Source: Macrococcoides goetzii (GTDB taxonomy: Bacteria; Bacillota; Bacilli; Staphylococcales; Staphylococcaceae). Taken from it: 63,944 nt of DNA. The stretch covers positions 1 to 63,944 of the forward strand of contig NZ_MJBI02000007.1 of assembly GCF_002742385.2 (NCBI RefSeq), in the 5' to 3' direction. The translations under genes and the position numbers were made by a program. Under the pieces are notes generated by a model. The model worked only from the letters and a program-made list of their open reading frames with translations. It was not told where the DNA came from and did no database searches. Of this stretch, positions 50,475 to 61,486 are shown one piece after another. Numbering within the stretch: the stretch's first letter is position 1; each line of letters begins with the position of its first letter.

Positions 50475-50514
50475 TAATATTGAAATAGCTTCAATATTAC
50501 TGAAAACGTTTTAT
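50475..50514 (+). promoter_or_regulatory. alsSD control region: inverted repeat plus cre-like site
   Basis: A perfect 10-bp inverted repeat, TAATATTGAA and TTCAATATTA around five bases (50475-50499), is followed at once by TGAAAACGTTTTAT (50501-50514), which resembles a cre site. LysR-type activators of acetoin genes (AlsR, CidR) use sites with TAAT and ATTA ends, so this repeat is a reasonable activator site. A promoter with TTGAAG-N17-TAGCAT near 50537-50565 is weak. Confidence 0.5.
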
Positions 50515-50609
50515 ATGTATTTTAAAGGCGTATCATTTGAAGTAAGCATGCATTCGTACTAGCATTTAAATTGTAAAAAAATATAATTTTAATTAGGAGC
50601 GTTAATATT

Positions 50610-52277
50610 ATGAAAAAATCTGGTGGAGATTTATTCGTTGATACATTAATTAATCATGGTGTGACACATGTATTTGGAGTACCTGGAGCGAAAATCGATA
50701 AAGCATTTGATGTTTTAGAAGATAGAGGTCCCGAAGTCATTGTGACACGTCATGAACAAAATGCGGCACTTATTGCACAAGGTATCGGTCGTATCACAGG
50801 TAAACCTGGTGTTGTGCTTGTAACAAGTGGCCCTGGGGTAACCAATTTAGCGACAGGATTAGTGACCGCAAACTCTGAAAGTGACCCGGTTGTTGCGATT
50901 GGGGGTAATGTTAAACGAGAAGACAGTTTAAAACGTACACATCAATCTTTAGATAACGCTGGTCTGATGAGTCACGTTTCTAAATATTCAGTTGAAGTTC
51001 AGGATGCAAACAGTATTTCTGAAGCAGTTACAAATGCATTCCGTGCCAGTGTTGAAGGACGTAAAGGTGCAGCTTTTGTAAGTATACCTCAAGATGTTAT
51101 ATCTGCAGAAAACGTGGAGGTAGATGCGATAGAAGTAAAAGAACCACCTGTTTTAGGACCGGCACCTAATTTTGAAATTGATACTTTAGCTGAAAGAATT
51201 AAACAAGCCAAGTTACCAGTATTTTTACTTGGTATGCGTGCATCATCTGAAGAAAATACTGCAGCAATAAGAAAATTTATGATGAATAATGCGATACCTG
51301 TTGTAGAAACCTTCCAGGGTTCTGGTATTATTTCAAGAGAATTAGAAGAGCATTTCTTCGGACGTATTGGATTATTTAGAAATCAACCCGGTGATGAATT
51401 ATTAAAACATGCCGATTTAGTAATATCAGTAGGTTATGATCCAATTGAGTATGATCCGGTGATTTGGAATAAAGAGAATGAAAAAACAATTATTCATATT
51501 GATGAAGTGCAAAGTGATATTGACAATCATTATGCACCGGTAACAGAATTGATCGGTAATACTGCGCTCACAATTCAACGATTAGATGAAAAATTAGAGC
51601 CAGGTGATATACAGCTTGATGAAAATGCTCAAAAAATATTATTAAATATTGCAAATATGATTCAAAAGAAATATGAATTACCTGAAGATTACATGAATGC
51701 TGAGAAAGTAAATCCTAAACATATCGTTAAAGCAGTACGTGAATTAATTGATGATGAAACGACAGTGACTGTAGATGTAGGATCTTTATATATTTATATG
51801 GCACGTTATTTTAGAAGTTATGCACCACGTCATCTCTTGTTCTCAAATGGGATGCAGACATTAGGTGTAGCACTGCCTTGGGCGATTGCAGCATCAATTG
51901 TCCGACCAGGTAAAAAAATCGTTTCTATGGCGGGAGATGGAGGTTTCTTATTCTCAGGTCAGGAACTTGAAACTGCAGTAAGACTTAAAGCGCCAATCGT
52001 ACAACTTATTTGGAATGATGGCCATTATGATATGGTTAAATTCCAGCAGGTAAGTAAATATGGTAAAGGTGCAGCAGTTGACTTAGGTCCTGTTGATTAT
52101 GTTAAATATGCAGAATCTATGGGTGCAAAAGGATATAAAGTGAATCACTCTAGTGAGTTAGAAGATGTACTGAAGAAAGCAATGGCAGAAGAAGGGCCAG
52201 TTATCGTAGATATTCCTGTAGATTATAGCAACAATGCAAAATTAATGGAAGATTTATTACCAGACGCTACAAACTAG
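50610..52277 (+). CDS. alsS: Acetolactate synthase, catabolic
   Basis: AlsS (555 residues) condenses two pyruvates to alpha-acetolactate with thiamine diphosphate, the first step to acetoin. The N-terminal domain has [12 protein letters not shown] and the catalytic Glu in VTRHEQNAA near residue 48. The C-terminal ThDP motif starts at [15 protein letters not shown] near 443 and ends WNDGHYDMV. Lack of a regulatory subunit and pairing with alsD mark the catabolic enzyme. AGGAGC precedes the ATG. Confidence 0.95.
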   Translation: MKKSGGDLFVDTLINHGVTHVFGVPGAKIDKAFDVLEDRGPEVIVTRHEQNAALIAQGIGRITGKPGVVLVTSGPGVTNLATGLVTANSESDPVVAIGGNVKREDSLKRTHQSLDNAGLMSHVSKYSVEVQDANSISEAVTNAFRASVEGRKGAAFVSIPQDVISAENVEVDAIEVKEPPVLGPAPNFEIDTLAERIKQAKLPVFLLGMRASSEENTAAIRKFMMNNAIPVVETFQGSGIISRELEEHFFGRIGLFRNQPGDELLKHADLVISVGYDPIEYDPVIWNKENEKTIIHIDEVQSDIDNHYAPVTELIGNTALTIQRLDEKLEPGDIQLDENAQKILLNIANMIQKKYELPEDYMNAEKVNPKHIVKAVRELIDDETTVTVDVGSLYIYMARYFRSYAPRHLLFSNGMQTLGVALPWAIAASIVRPGKKIVSMAGDGGFLFSGQELETAVRLKAPIVQLIWNDGHYDMVKFQQVSKYGKGAAVDLGPVDYVKYAESMGAKGYKVNHSSELEDVLKKAMAEEGPVIVDIPVDYSNNAKLMEDLLPDATN

Positions 52278-52287
52278 GAGGATAACG

Positions 52288-52989
52288 ATGAATAACTTAT
52301 ATCAATATTCAACAATGGGTGCACTTGTAGGAGGTATGTTTGAAGGTACATTTAAAATGTCAGATTTACTTTCAACAGGAAATTATGGTATCGGAACAAT
52401 GGATGGCTTAAATGGTGAACTGATTGTTTTGGACGGCACACCATATTTAATCGAAAGTACAGGGAAAGTACGCGTTGTATCACCTGAAGAAACAACACCT
52501 TTTGCAAGTATGATGGACTTTAATCCGACAAAGACATTAACTTTTAAAGGTAGTTTAAATAAAGAACAGTTAGACGAAGAAATATTAAAAGCAATGCAGG
52601 GTATGAACTATTTTCATGCAGTAAAGATTACAGGTAAATTTAAATTGATTAAAGCAAGATCAGTGAAGAAACAACAACAACCCTATCCAAAACTAGTCGA
52701 AGCAGTGAAAGAACAGGGCTATTTTGATATTCAAGATACAGAAGGGACGTTGTTTGGATTTTATACACCCCATTTTATAATGGGTATTGGTGTTGGCGGT
52801 TATCATGTACATTATTTAAGTGATGATGAGACACAAGGTGGTCATGTATTTGATTATGAGATTGAAGACGTGAAAGTTGAACTTGCCTTGCAGGAAGATT
52901 TTATCTTAAAAATGCCGGATACCAATCATTATCGTGAAAATGATTTGAATGATCCGGAAATGCTTAAAGATATTGAAGCAAGCGAATAG
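52288..52989 (+). CDS. alsD: Alpha-acetolactate decarboxylase
   Basis: AlsD (233 residues, also called BudA) decarboxylates alpha-acetolactate to acetoin. The zinc-binding histidines lie in GYHVHYLSDDETQGGHVFDY near 171-190, and an essential Glu is seen near the N-terminal GNYGIGTMDGLNGELIVLDG. It starts 10 bases after alsS with GGAGG and completes the acetoin branch that lowers acid stress. Confidence 0.95.
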   Translation: MNNLYQYSTMGALVGGMFEGTFKMSDLLSTGNYGIGTMDGLNGELIVLDGTPYLIESTGKVRVVSPEETTPFASMMDFNPTKTLTFKGSLNKEQLDEEILKAMQGMNYFHAVKITGKFKLIKARSVKKQQQPYPKLVEAVKEQGYFDIQDTEGTLFGFYTPHFIMGIGVGGYHVHYLSDDETQGGHVFDYEIEDVKVELALQEDFILKMPDTNHYRENDLNDPEMLKDIEASE

Positions 52990-52990
52990 A

Positions 52991-53023
52991 AAAGAGGGTA
53001 AGACATAAGTCTTAGCCCTCTTT
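52991..53023. terminator. Bidirectional terminator between alsD and nnrD
   Basis: A 14-bp hairpin with one bulged base (AAAGAGGGTAAGAC with GTCTTAGCCCTCTTT) lies between convergent genes. Confidence 0.75.
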
Positions 53024-53024
53024 C

Positions 53025-53834
53025 CTATGCTTCTAACTTCTTCATCATATATGGTAATTCATCGATAATACGGCTTGCTGGTACAACATACATTTCCTGA
53101 GCTAATTGATCTCCAATTAAGCTATGAATAAATACAGCTTGTTTAATTGCTTCTTCCGTATCGAATTGACCTAGGAAACTTGCAATAATACCTGCTAATG
53201 CATCTCCCATACCGCCTGACGCCATTGCTGCATTACCGACAGTAATTTTATAATCACCGCTTTTTAAATATAATTCTGTTTCATGTTTCTTTAATATAAC
53301 ATGTGCACCTAGTTCATCAGCTTTAGCACGGTTACGTTCAGGTGTCTGTTCTGCAATAGGAATGCCGCTTAATCGTTCCCACTCCATTTGGTGGGGTGTG
53401 AAGATAACGTTACATTTCGGTAATGGATGTTTTAATTTGCTTAATATAGTAATAGCATCACCATCTATAATTAACGTTTGATGTTCCTGAATGTGTTGAA
53501 ATAATAATGTTAAAACATTATTACCCTGGAAATCCAGACCAAGTCCAGGGCCGATTAAAATACTATCTGCATTGTCTATTAGTTTTGTCAGACGTTTTAT
53601 ATCATTAATGTCAGACACCATTGCTTCAGGACATCTTGAATGCAATGCTGTATGATTTGTATTGTGCGTAGCAACTGTTGTGAGTCCGCCACCACTGTAT
53701 ACACAAGCACGAGCTGCCATCATAATAGATCCACCCATATTCTGGTTGCCACCGATGAGCAATATGCGACCATAATCCCCTTTATGTGTAAGTACTTTGC
53801 GTTTTGGAATGCTGATAGACTCAATAATTTGCAT
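53025..53834 (-). CDS. nnrD: ADP-dependent NAD(P)H-hydrate dehydratase
   Basis: NnrD (269 residues) repairs hydrated NADH and NADPH using ADP. It has a ribokinase-like fold with GGNQNMGGSIMMAARA near 27-42, ILIGPGLG near 92-99 and the C-terminal GSGDVLAGIIA-type motif seen as GGMGDALAGIIASFLG. The epimerase half (NnrE) is not fused. The ATG at 53834 lies seven bases after GGAG; the ATG two codons upstream is too close. It opposes alsD and diverges from serS. Confidence 0.94.
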   Translation of the reverse strand: MQIIESISIPKRKVLTHKGDYGRILLIGGNQNMGGSIMMAARACVYSGGGLTTVATHNTNHTALHSRCPEAMVSDINDIKRLTKLIDNADSILIGPGLGLDFQGNNVLTLLFQHIQEHQTLIIDGDAITILSKLKHPLPKCNVIFTPHQMEWERLSGIPIAEQTPERNRAKADELGAHVILKKHETELYLKSGDYKITVGNAAMASGGMGDALAGIIASFLGQFDTEEAIKQAVFIHSLIGDQLAQEMYVVPASRIIDELPYMMKKLEA

Positions 53835-53888
53835 GATCATTCTCCTTATAATGTGATATCCTTATTCGCTATAGAATGACATAAATAG

Positions 53889-53917
53889 TTGTCATTCTTA
53901 TATCCATATGATACTAT
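53889..53917 (+). promoter_or_regulatory. serS T-box leader promoter
   Basis: TTGTCA (53889-53894) and TACTAT (53912-53917) are separated by 17 bases, about 50 bases ahead of T-box stem I. Confidence 0.5.
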
Positions 53918-53972
53918 ATTATCAAATTAGATAATAAATTTGTCATTTGGGATAAGTAATGTTGAGGTAATT

Positions 53973-54160
53973 TTTAGAGACATAGCGGTTGGTGAAAGCT
54001 ATGATACTACATACATGAAATTCTACCCATAATTAAAGTTTGGCAAACCGGTGATGAGCCGTTATGTAATGGAGAGAATAGTTGAGACGAAAGTTTTAAC
54101 TATTAATTAGGGTGGCAACGCGTAAATACCACGTCCCTTTTTGGGATGTGGTATTTTTTT
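53973..54160 (+). promoter_or_regulatory. T-box riboswitch upstream of serS
   Basis: The leader has stem I beginning AGAGA, with GGTTGGTGAAAGCTATG, then TTCTACCC. The triplet TCT before ACCC is the likely serine specifier codon. The invariant T-box AGGGTGGCAACGCG lies at 54109-54122. A 14-bp terminator (54124-54137 with 54143-54156) followed by T residues precedes serS. Uncharged tRNA-Ser should pair with the specifier and T-box and allow read-through. Confidence 0.94.
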
Positions 54161-54180
54161 GTACCCAAAAATAAAATTAG

Positions 54181-55464
<1,284 letters not shown>

Positions 55465-55498
55465 TCTGGATAAAAAAATAAATTGTTTAAAATAATTT

Positions 55499-55538
55499 AG
55501 ACAAGGTATCTGTAAAAGAGGTATCTTGTCTTTTTGTT
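55499..55538 (+). terminator. serS terminator
   Basis: A 12-bp stem (AGACAAGGTATC with GGTATCTTGTCT, two G-T pairs) is followed by a T run. Confidence 0.85.
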
Positions 55539-55596
55539 TTAAACATAAGGTAATCGAAAAAATAAAAAAAAAAACAAAATAATATATTTTTTATAC

Positions 55597-55633
55597 TTGC
55601 ATATATTTAATATATCTGATATATTAAATATAT
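55597..55633 (+). promoter_or_regulatory. yceI promoter inside a 33-bp palindrome
   Basis: TTGCAT (-35, 55597-55602) and TATATT (-10, 55620-55625) are separated by 17 bases. Arms 55601-55616 (ATATATTTAATATATC) and 55618-55633 are perfect reverse complements around a single T, covering the spacer and the -10. This is the layout of a promoter shut by a MarR-type dimeric repressor, though the AT-rich sequence warrants caution. Confidence 0.65.
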
Positions 55634-55659
55634 AAGTTAGAAATAAGGAATGATTACAC

Positions 55660-56247
55660 ATGTTTAAAAAGCTTTTTGGTAAAGACAAAGCAACAAAAAC
55701 TAAAACAAATAACGAAAGAGGTAATTTAACAATGACAAACTTTAATTTAGACAAAACACACTCAGGAATTGACTTTTCAATTAAACACATGATGGTTTCA
55801 AAAGTTAAGGGAGAATTTACAGATTTCGATGCAACAGTTACTGGTGATATCAATGATTTATCTTCTTTAAATGTTAAAGCATCAGTTAAAGTTGATTCAA
55901 TTGATACAAACAATGCTGATCGTGATGGTCATTTAAAATCTGGAGATTTCTTCAATGTAGAACAATACCCAGAAATCACTTTCGTATCTAAATCATTAAC
56001 AAACAACACAATTACAGGTGACTTAACAATCAAAGATGTAACAAATGAAGAAACATTTGATTTAGAATTCAACGGAGTTCACAAAAACCCAATGACTGGT
56101 GGAGATGTGACTGGTTTAGTAGTATCAGGATCAATTAACCGTGAAAAATATGGTTTAACTTGGAACCAAGCGTTAGAAACTGGCGGCGTTATGGTTGGTA
56201 AAGACGTTAAATTTGAAGTTGGTGCGGAATTCTCAATCGAAGGTTAA
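55660..56247 (+). CDS. YceI family protein
   Basis: The protein has a YceI lipocalin-like domain (from about residue 25) that binds polyisoprenoid-type lipids in characterised members. Diagnostic segments are DKTHSGIDFSIKHMMVSKVKG, RDGHLKSGDFFNVEQYP and NREKYGLTWNQALETGG (each a fragment of the fold). The upstream ATG (55660, after AAGGA) adds a basic 24-residue extension with no signal peptide. An internal ATG at 55732, after AGAGG, gives the length usual in staphylococci (171 residues). Both may be used. Confidence 0.88.
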   Translation: MFKKLFGKDKATKTKTNNERGNLTMTNFNLDKTHSGIDFSIKHMMVSKVKGEFTDFDATVTGDINDLSSLNVKASVKVDSIDTNNADRDGHLKSGDFFNVEQYPEITFVSKSLTNNTITGDLTIKDVTNEETFDLEFNGVHKNPMTGGDVTGLVVSGSINREKYGLTWNQALETGGVMVGKDVKFEVGAEFSIEG

Positions 56248-56258
56248 TTAATAATTTT

Positions 56259-56290
56259 TAGACTGCCTAATTATTAGGTGGTCTTTTTTT
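56259..56290 (+). terminator. yceI terminator
   Basis: An imperfect hairpin (AGACTGCCTAAT with ATTAGGTGGTCT, one G-T pair) is followed by seven T. Confidence 0.85.
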
Positions 56291-56384
56291 GTATTTTTAA
56301 TAAAAATGTACATACATTGAGGTATTTTAAGTAAAGTTGTAAAATAGAATAGTTATAGAAATATTTTTTAGAAAGTGAGAATTT

Positions 56385-57305
56385 ATGTTGAAGTTTGATT
56401 TAAGTAAGACAATTATCGTTACGATGATTATGATGTTGGCAACGTTACTGATAAATTTCCTGCCATTTATGGCATTTATTATCGCACCGTTTTTGCTTTT
56501 ACCGACTGTATATTTGTTCTGCAGGTCGCGTAATAGTTTTTATATCATGAGCTTAATCGTAATACTTATTACTATTTTTATGTCGATATTTACGATGCAG
56601 GTCATAATGGGATCTATATTTGCCGGGTATATCATAGGTCAATTATTGATAGAACGTACATCAAAAGAACGCATGCTATATATCCTTACAGTTTTTTATA
56701 GTATGTATACACTTGTATCGATTATCTTCCTTCAGGTAACTGACTATTTACCTAAAGTACAGACGTGGTTTAAGCCAACAATTGATATTTATAATGAATA
56801 CTTGTCTAAAGGTGTTAAAGAAGGCACAATTCCTGCTTATCAGTTAGAAATGTTTAATACAAGTATGAATGAAGTGATTAAACAAGTACCAGGAATTGTT
56901 ATTTTCTCGCTATTTTTATTAGCCTTATTACAATTGGTGATAACTTTACCTGCATTACGCCAGTTTAAGATTGCAACACCTAACTTTAGACCGTTATCTA
57001 CGTGGCAGATGCCGAAAGTGCTATTAATTATTTATTTATTTGTACTATTAGCGCATTTTGGAATATCAGAAACTGATTATGTTCCACTCGGAATCGTGAT
57101 AAACTTAAGATATGTATTAGAGTGGATGTTATTCATTCAAGGATTATCTTTATACAGCTATTTTACAAAGATGAGAAAGATTCATCCGATTGTCAAAGCT
57201 TTTATATTCTTTATCGCGTTTTTATACGCGCCCATTACGCAACTTTTCGGAATTATTGATTTGATGGTAAACTTAAAGAAAAGAGTGCCGAAAAAGTTTA
57301 AGTAA
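56385..57305 (+). CDS. yybS: YybS family membrane protein (DUF2232)
   Basis: The 306-residue protein has about eight membrane helices and a soluble loop near residues 115-165. It matches the YybS/DUF2232 family by length and by position directly before gdpP, as in Bacillus and Staphylococcus. The function is unknown; some members resemble membrane components of energy-coupling transporters. It begins 24 bases ahead of the next gene's start and is probably cotranscribed with gdpP-rplI-dnaC. Confidence 0.85.
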   Translation: MLKFDLSKTIIVTMIMMLATLLINFLPFMAFIIAPFLLLPTVYLFCRSRNSFYIMSLIVILITIFMSIFTMQVIMGSIFAGYIIGQLLIERTSKERMLYILTVFYSMYTLVSIIFLQVTDYLPKVQTWFKPTIDIYNEYLSKGVKEGTIPAYQLEMFNTSMNEVIKQVPGIVIFSLFLLALLQLVITLPALRQFKIATPNFRPLSTWQMPKVLLIIYLFVLLAHFGISETDYVPLGIVINLRYVLEWMLFIQGLSLYSYFTKMRKIHPIVKAFIFFIAFLYAPITQLFGIIDLMVNLKKRVPKKFK

Positions 57306-57329
57306 TAAATAATTTAATGAGGTGTCACA

Positions 57330-59297
57330 ATGAATAGGAAGTACAATAAGCAAACATTAATTATGCCATTTATTGTTATGTGTCTCGCAGCTTTTATTGT
57401 TACAGGAATACTTTATACGGTACATCCTATGACAGCGATGGTTACATTCGGCATACTTTTTGTCATCACGTGCATCAGTCTTTTCTATTTAAGATATGGT
57501 ATCAGACACAATGAATCTTATATTGCAAATTTATCAACATCTATTGATAAGGGAAAACGTTATGCAATTAGTGAATTACCCATCGGTGTCATTCTTTTAG
57601 ATGAAAATGAGCATATTGAATGGCATAATCATTTTATTAATGAGAAGATTACTGCCCCTATTATTTCAGAATCTATTCATGATTTGTTCCCTAATTTACT
57701 GAATCAGCTTAAAAATACAGGTGTAAAAGAAGCTACTGCCAACTTTGAATCTTACAAATTTAAAGTAACATATGGTGAGAATTTAAACACTTTATATTTC
57801 TTCGATATTACCGATAAAGTTGAAATAGAACAATTATATGATGAAGCTAAACCTATTATAGGGATATTGTTCCTGGATAACTTTGATGAAATCACACAAA
57901 ACATGGCTGATGCGCAACGTACGGAAATTAATAGTATGATGTCGACTGAAATTAATAAATGGGCTGAAGAAAATAACGTATACATTAAACGTTACCAATC
58001 AGATCAATATATGATGTTCTTTAATCAAAAGATCTTACATAAAATTGAAGAGACAAAATTTAATTTATTAGATAATATTCGTGATAAAAGTCGAGAAATC
58101 AAAACACATATCACTTTGAGTGTCGGCATTGGTGAAGGTTCTGAAAACTTACTGGATCTCGGTACTTTAGCTCAATCAAGTTTAGATTTAGCACTTGGCC
58201 GTGGTGGTGACCAGGTAGCCATTAAGAATATGAATGGGAACGTTCGATTCTATGGTGGTAAAACTGATCCTATGGAGAAACGTACACGTGTCAGAGCACG
58301 AGTTATTTCTCACGCACTTCGTGATATTTTGATTGAAGGTGAAAATGTCATTATTATGGGACATAAACGTCCTGATATGGATGCGATTGGTGCTGCAATT
58401 GGTGTCGCTCGTTTTGCTAAGATGAACAATTTAAAGGCGAATATTATATTAAACGATTATGATGTTGATGATACTTTATCTCGTGTTATGGCTGAAATTG
58501 CAGAAAAACCTGAACTTGATGAAATATTTGTGTCTTCAGAAGAAGCATGGAATTTAATGACGAAGAAGACGACATTGGTTATCGTAGATACACATAAACC
58601 TGAAATGGTGATTGATGAAAGTATATTAAATAAAGCGTATCGTAAAGTGGTGATCGATCATCATCGTCGTGGTGAATCGTTTATCGATAGTCCGCTGCTT
58701 GTGTATATGGAACAATATGCAAGTTCTACAGCAGAACTTGTAACTGAATTACTGGAATATCAACCGACAGAACATAAGTTGACGCGTCTAGAGGCAACGG
58801 TCATGCTTGCCGGTATTATTGTTGATACACGTAACTTTACGCTGCGTACAGGTTCCAGAACATTTGATGCAGCAAGTTTCTTAAGAAACCATGGTGCAGA
58901 TACGATTCTTTGTCAGCATTTCTTAAAAGATGATATTGAAACGTATATTAAACGTTCAGAAATTATTCGTACTGTGCAGTTAGAAGATAACGGCATAGCG
59001 ATTGCACGTGGCCCGGAAGGTGAAATTATTCATCCGGTTATTGTTGCACAAGCTGCTGATGAACTATTAGATATCGAAGGTGTTGAAGCATCTTTTGTAG
59101 TGGCAGAGCGAAAAGAGAATGTCATCGGTATTTCTGCCAGATCGTTAGGAGAAATAAACGTTCAGCTTGTTATGGAAAGTATGGGTGGCGGTGGTCATTT
59201 ATCAAATGCTGCAACACAACTTGAAAATGTCACGATTAATGAAGCAATTTTGCAATTACAAAAAACTATAAATGAACAAAGTGAAGGAGAAGATTAG
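57330..59297 (+). CDS. gdpP: Cyclic-di-AMP phosphodiesterase GdpP
   Basis: GdpP (655 residues) degrades c-di-AMP, which controls osmolyte uptake, wall stress and beta-lactam tolerance. It has two N-terminal membrane helices (about 10-55), a PAS-like domain (about 85-165), a degenerate GGDEF domain (about 170-300), and the catalytic DHH/DHHA1 module. Metal ligands are in [13 protein letters not shown] near 345, VDTHKP near 418, DHHRRG near 445, and the DHHA1 [12 protein letters not shown] near 620. It is three bases from rplI. Confidence 0.96.
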   Translation: MNRKYNKQTLIMPFIVMCLAAFIVTGILYTVHPMTAMVTFGILFVITCISLFYLRYGIRHNESYIANLSTSIDKGKRYAISELPIGVILLDENEHIEWHNHFINEKITAPIISESIHDLFPNLLNQLKNTGVKEATANFESYKFKVTYGENLNTLYFFDITDKVEIEQLYDEAKPIIGILFLDNFDEITQNMADAQRTEINSMMSTEINKWAEENNVYIKRYQSDQYMMFFNQKILHKIEETKFNLLDNIRDKSREIKTHITLSVGIGEGSENLLDLGTLAQSSLDLALGRGGDQVAIKNMNGNVRFYGGKTDPMEKRTRVRARVISHALRDILIEGENVIIMGHKRPDMDAIGAAIGVARFAKMNNLKANIILNDYDVDDTLSRVMAEIAEKPELDEIFVSSEEAWNLMTKKTTLVIVDTHKPEMVIDESILNKAYRKVVIDHHRRGESFIDSPLLVYMEQYASSTAELVTELLEYQPTEHKLTRLEATVMLAGIIVDTRNFTLRTGSRTFDAASFLRNHGADTILCQHFLKDDIETYIKRSEIIRTVQLEDNGIAIARGPEGEIIHPVIVAQAADELLDIEGVEASFVVAERKENVIGISARSLGEINVQLVMESMGGGGHLSNAATQLENVTINEAILQLQKTINEQSEGED

Positions 59298-59299
59298 TT

Positions 59300-59746
59300 A
59301 TGAAAGTTATATTTACGCAAGATGTTAAAGGAAAAGGTAAAAAAGGCGAAATTAAAGAAGTACCAGTAGGTTATGCAAATAACTACTTATTAAAGAATAA
59401 ATATGCTGTAGAAGCTACACCAGGAAACTTAAAGCAGTTAGAAGCACAAAAGAAACGTGTTGAGTTAGATAAGCAACATGAATTAGAAGAAGCGGAAAAA
59501 CTAAAAGAGAAATTAGAATCACTGGAAGTGAAAGTAACAGCGAAATCAGGTGAAGGTGGCCGTTTATTTGGATCTGTAAGTTCTAAACAAGTAGCTGATG
59601 CTTTAAATAAGCAACACGGTATCAAACTTGATAAACGTAAAATGGACTTACATGATGGTATTAGAAGTCTAGGATATACGAATGTACCAGTTAAATTACA
59701 TAATAAAGTAAGTGGTACATTAAAAGTTCACGTTACAGCAGAATAA
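59300..59746 (+). CDS. rplI: 50S ribosomal protein L9
   Basis: L9 (148 residues) has two RNA-binding domains joined by a long helix. The N-terminal signature [21 protein letters not shown] (begins near residue 13) is diagnostic, and a Lys/Glu-rich connecting helix (about 48-78) follows. It lies between gdpP and dnaC as in Bacillales. Confidence 0.98.
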   Translation: MKVIFTQDVKGKGKKGEIKEVPVGYANNYLLKNKYAVEATPGNLKQLEAQKKRVELDKQHELEEAEKLKEKLESLEVKVTAKSGEGGRLFGSVSSKQVADALNKQHGIKLDKRKMDLHDGIRSLGYTNVPVKLHNKVSGTLKVHVTAE

Positions 59747-59764
59747 AATTTCGAGGAGGATAAT

Positions 59765-61162
59765 ATGTCAGATTATCTTGAAGGTAAGAAACTGCCTTTT
59801 AATTTAACAGCTGAGCAATCTGTATTAGGTGCTATCTTTATTGATAATGAAGTATTATCTTCTGTGCTTGAAACATTATTGCCGCTACATTTTTATAGAC
59901 AAAGTCATCAGAATATTTTCCAGGCAATGCTTACTTTATCTGAACAAAACGATGTTGTAGATATCATCACTGTTATGAATCAAATGACGCAGGACGGAAC
60001 GCTTGAAGCGAGTGGCGGTGAACTTTATCTTATTGAATTGTCAGAGAAAGTACCTACTGCGAGAAACGTAGATTTCTATGTGGATATTGTTTATCGTGAT
60101 GCCGTAAAGCGTCGTTTAATTCATGTTGCTGATAGTATTATGGCAGATGGGTATAATGAGTCACTTGATTTGGAAACATTACTTGCAGATGCTGAAAAGC
60201 GTATTATGGAAGTATCAACCAATCGAGGCGCAGATGGATTTAAAGAAATTAAAGACGTGTTAACACAAGTCTTTAATAATGCGGAAGAACTTGATAATAA
60301 TAAAGGACAAACACCAGGTATACCAACTGGATATCGTGACCTGGATCAAATGACTGCAGGTTTTAACCGTAATGATTTAATAATTATTGCTGCACGTCCA
60401 TCAGTCGGTAAAACAGCATTTGCTTTAAATATAGCTACACAGGTGGCAACAAATGATCATCCGTATACGGTAGCGATATTCAGTCTTGAGATGGGTGCGG
60501 ATCAACTTGCGACACGTATGATTTGTAGCACAGGGAATGTTGATTCAAATCGACTGCGTACTGGACAGATGGATGGAGAAGATTGGAATCGTTTCACAGT
60601 CGCTGTTGGTAAATTATCTCGAACAAATATTTTCATTGATGATACGCCAGGGATTCGTATTACAGATATCCGTTCAAAATGCAGACGACTTCATCAGGAA
60701 CATGGACTGGATATGATATTGATTGACTATCTACAGTTGATTCAAGGATCAGGAAGTCGCTCAAGTGAAAATAGACAACAAGAAGTCTCTGAAATTTCAC
60801 GTATGTTAAAAGCATTAGCACGCGAATTAGAATGTCCTGTGATCGCTTTATCTCAGCTCTCTCGTGGTGTGGAACAACGACAAGATAAGCGTCCGATGAT
60901 GAGTGATATTCGTGAATCAGGATCGATTGAACAAGATGCGGATATTGTTGCCTTCTTGTATCGTGATGATTATTATAACCGCGGACAAGGTGAAGATGGC
61001 GAAGAAGTGGAAGTTGATGCAGGTGCACAAGATGAGAATGGGGAGATAGAAATTATTATCGCGAAGCAGCGTAACGGTCCTACAGGGACTGTTAAACTGC
61101 ACTTCTTGAAACAATATAACAAATTTACTGATATTGATTATGCACATGCGGATATGATGTAA
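59765..61162 (+). CDS. dnaC: Replicative DNA helicase
   Basis: This is the DnaB-type hexameric helicase (465 residues), called DnaC in Bacillus and Staphylococcus. The N-terminal collar domain (1-105) is followed by a RecA fold with Walker A ARPSVGKTAFAL near 210-221, Walker B DMILIDYLQLIQG near 315-327 and the arginine-finger region SQLSRGVEQR near 366. GAGGAGG precedes the ATG. It completes yybS-gdpP-rplI-dnaC. Confidence 0.97.
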   Translation: MSDYLEGKKLPFNLTAEQSVLGAIFIDNEVLSSVLETLLPLHFYRQSHQNIFQAMLTLSEQNDVVDIITVMNQMTQDGTLEASGGELYLIELSEKVPTARNVDFYVDIVYRDAVKRRLIHVADSIMADGYNESLDLETLLADAEKRIMEVSTNRGADGFKEIKDVLTQVFNNAEELDNNKGQTPGIPTGYRDLDQMTAGFNRNDLIIIAARPSVGKTAFALNIATQVATNDHPYTVAIFSLEMGADQLATRMICSTGNVDSNRLRTGQMDGEDWNRFTVAVGKLSRTNIFIDDTPGIRITDIRSKCRRLHQEHGLDMILIDYLQLIQGSGSRSSENRQQEVSEISRMLKALARELECPVIALSQLSRGVEQRQDKRPMMSDIRESGSIEQDADIVAFLYRDDYYNRGQGEDGEEVEVDAGAQDENGEIEIIIAKQRNGPTGTVKLHFLKQYNKFTDIDYAHADMM

Positions 61163-61177
61163 AAAAACAATTAATTT

Positions 61178-61225
61178 AAAACACGTACTTTGAAGAATTA
61201 ATGTCTTTTAAAGTACGTGTTTTTG
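61178..61225 (+). terminator. dnaC terminator
   Basis: A 14-bp stem (AAAACACGTACTTT with AAAGTACGTGTTTT) followed by T-rich sequence lies after dnaC. Confidence 0.88.
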
Positions 61226-61372
61226 TTTGTAATTTACAAATGCTTTTTATGAATGTATGTACTTATTATCTTATTTTTTGAATAAAAATATTAAATTTCA
61301 AAACGAAAAACAATATAAATCAAATAAAATAAAGAAAATTATTCATTTATACATTACAAAATACACAAAACC

Positions 61373-61419
61373 TTAGTTCTAAAGGGGAAATTATGTATAA
61401 TTATTAATGTTCGGTTTTT
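61373..61419 (+). promoter_or_regulatory. purA promoter with PurBox
   Basis: TTAGTT (-35, 61373-61378) and TATAAT (-10, 61396-61401) are 17 bases apart. Just downstream, 61406-61419 reads AAAAACCGAACATT on the minus strand, an exact match to the PurR PurBox AWWWCCGAACWWT. PurR bound there would block initiation. I could not find a convincing second PurBox. Confidence 0.75.
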
Positions 61420-61486
61420 GGTTGATTTTTCAGCTATATATTGATAGAATGGCTAAGGTTAGTCAAGAAAATTTGGAGGTGCACAC

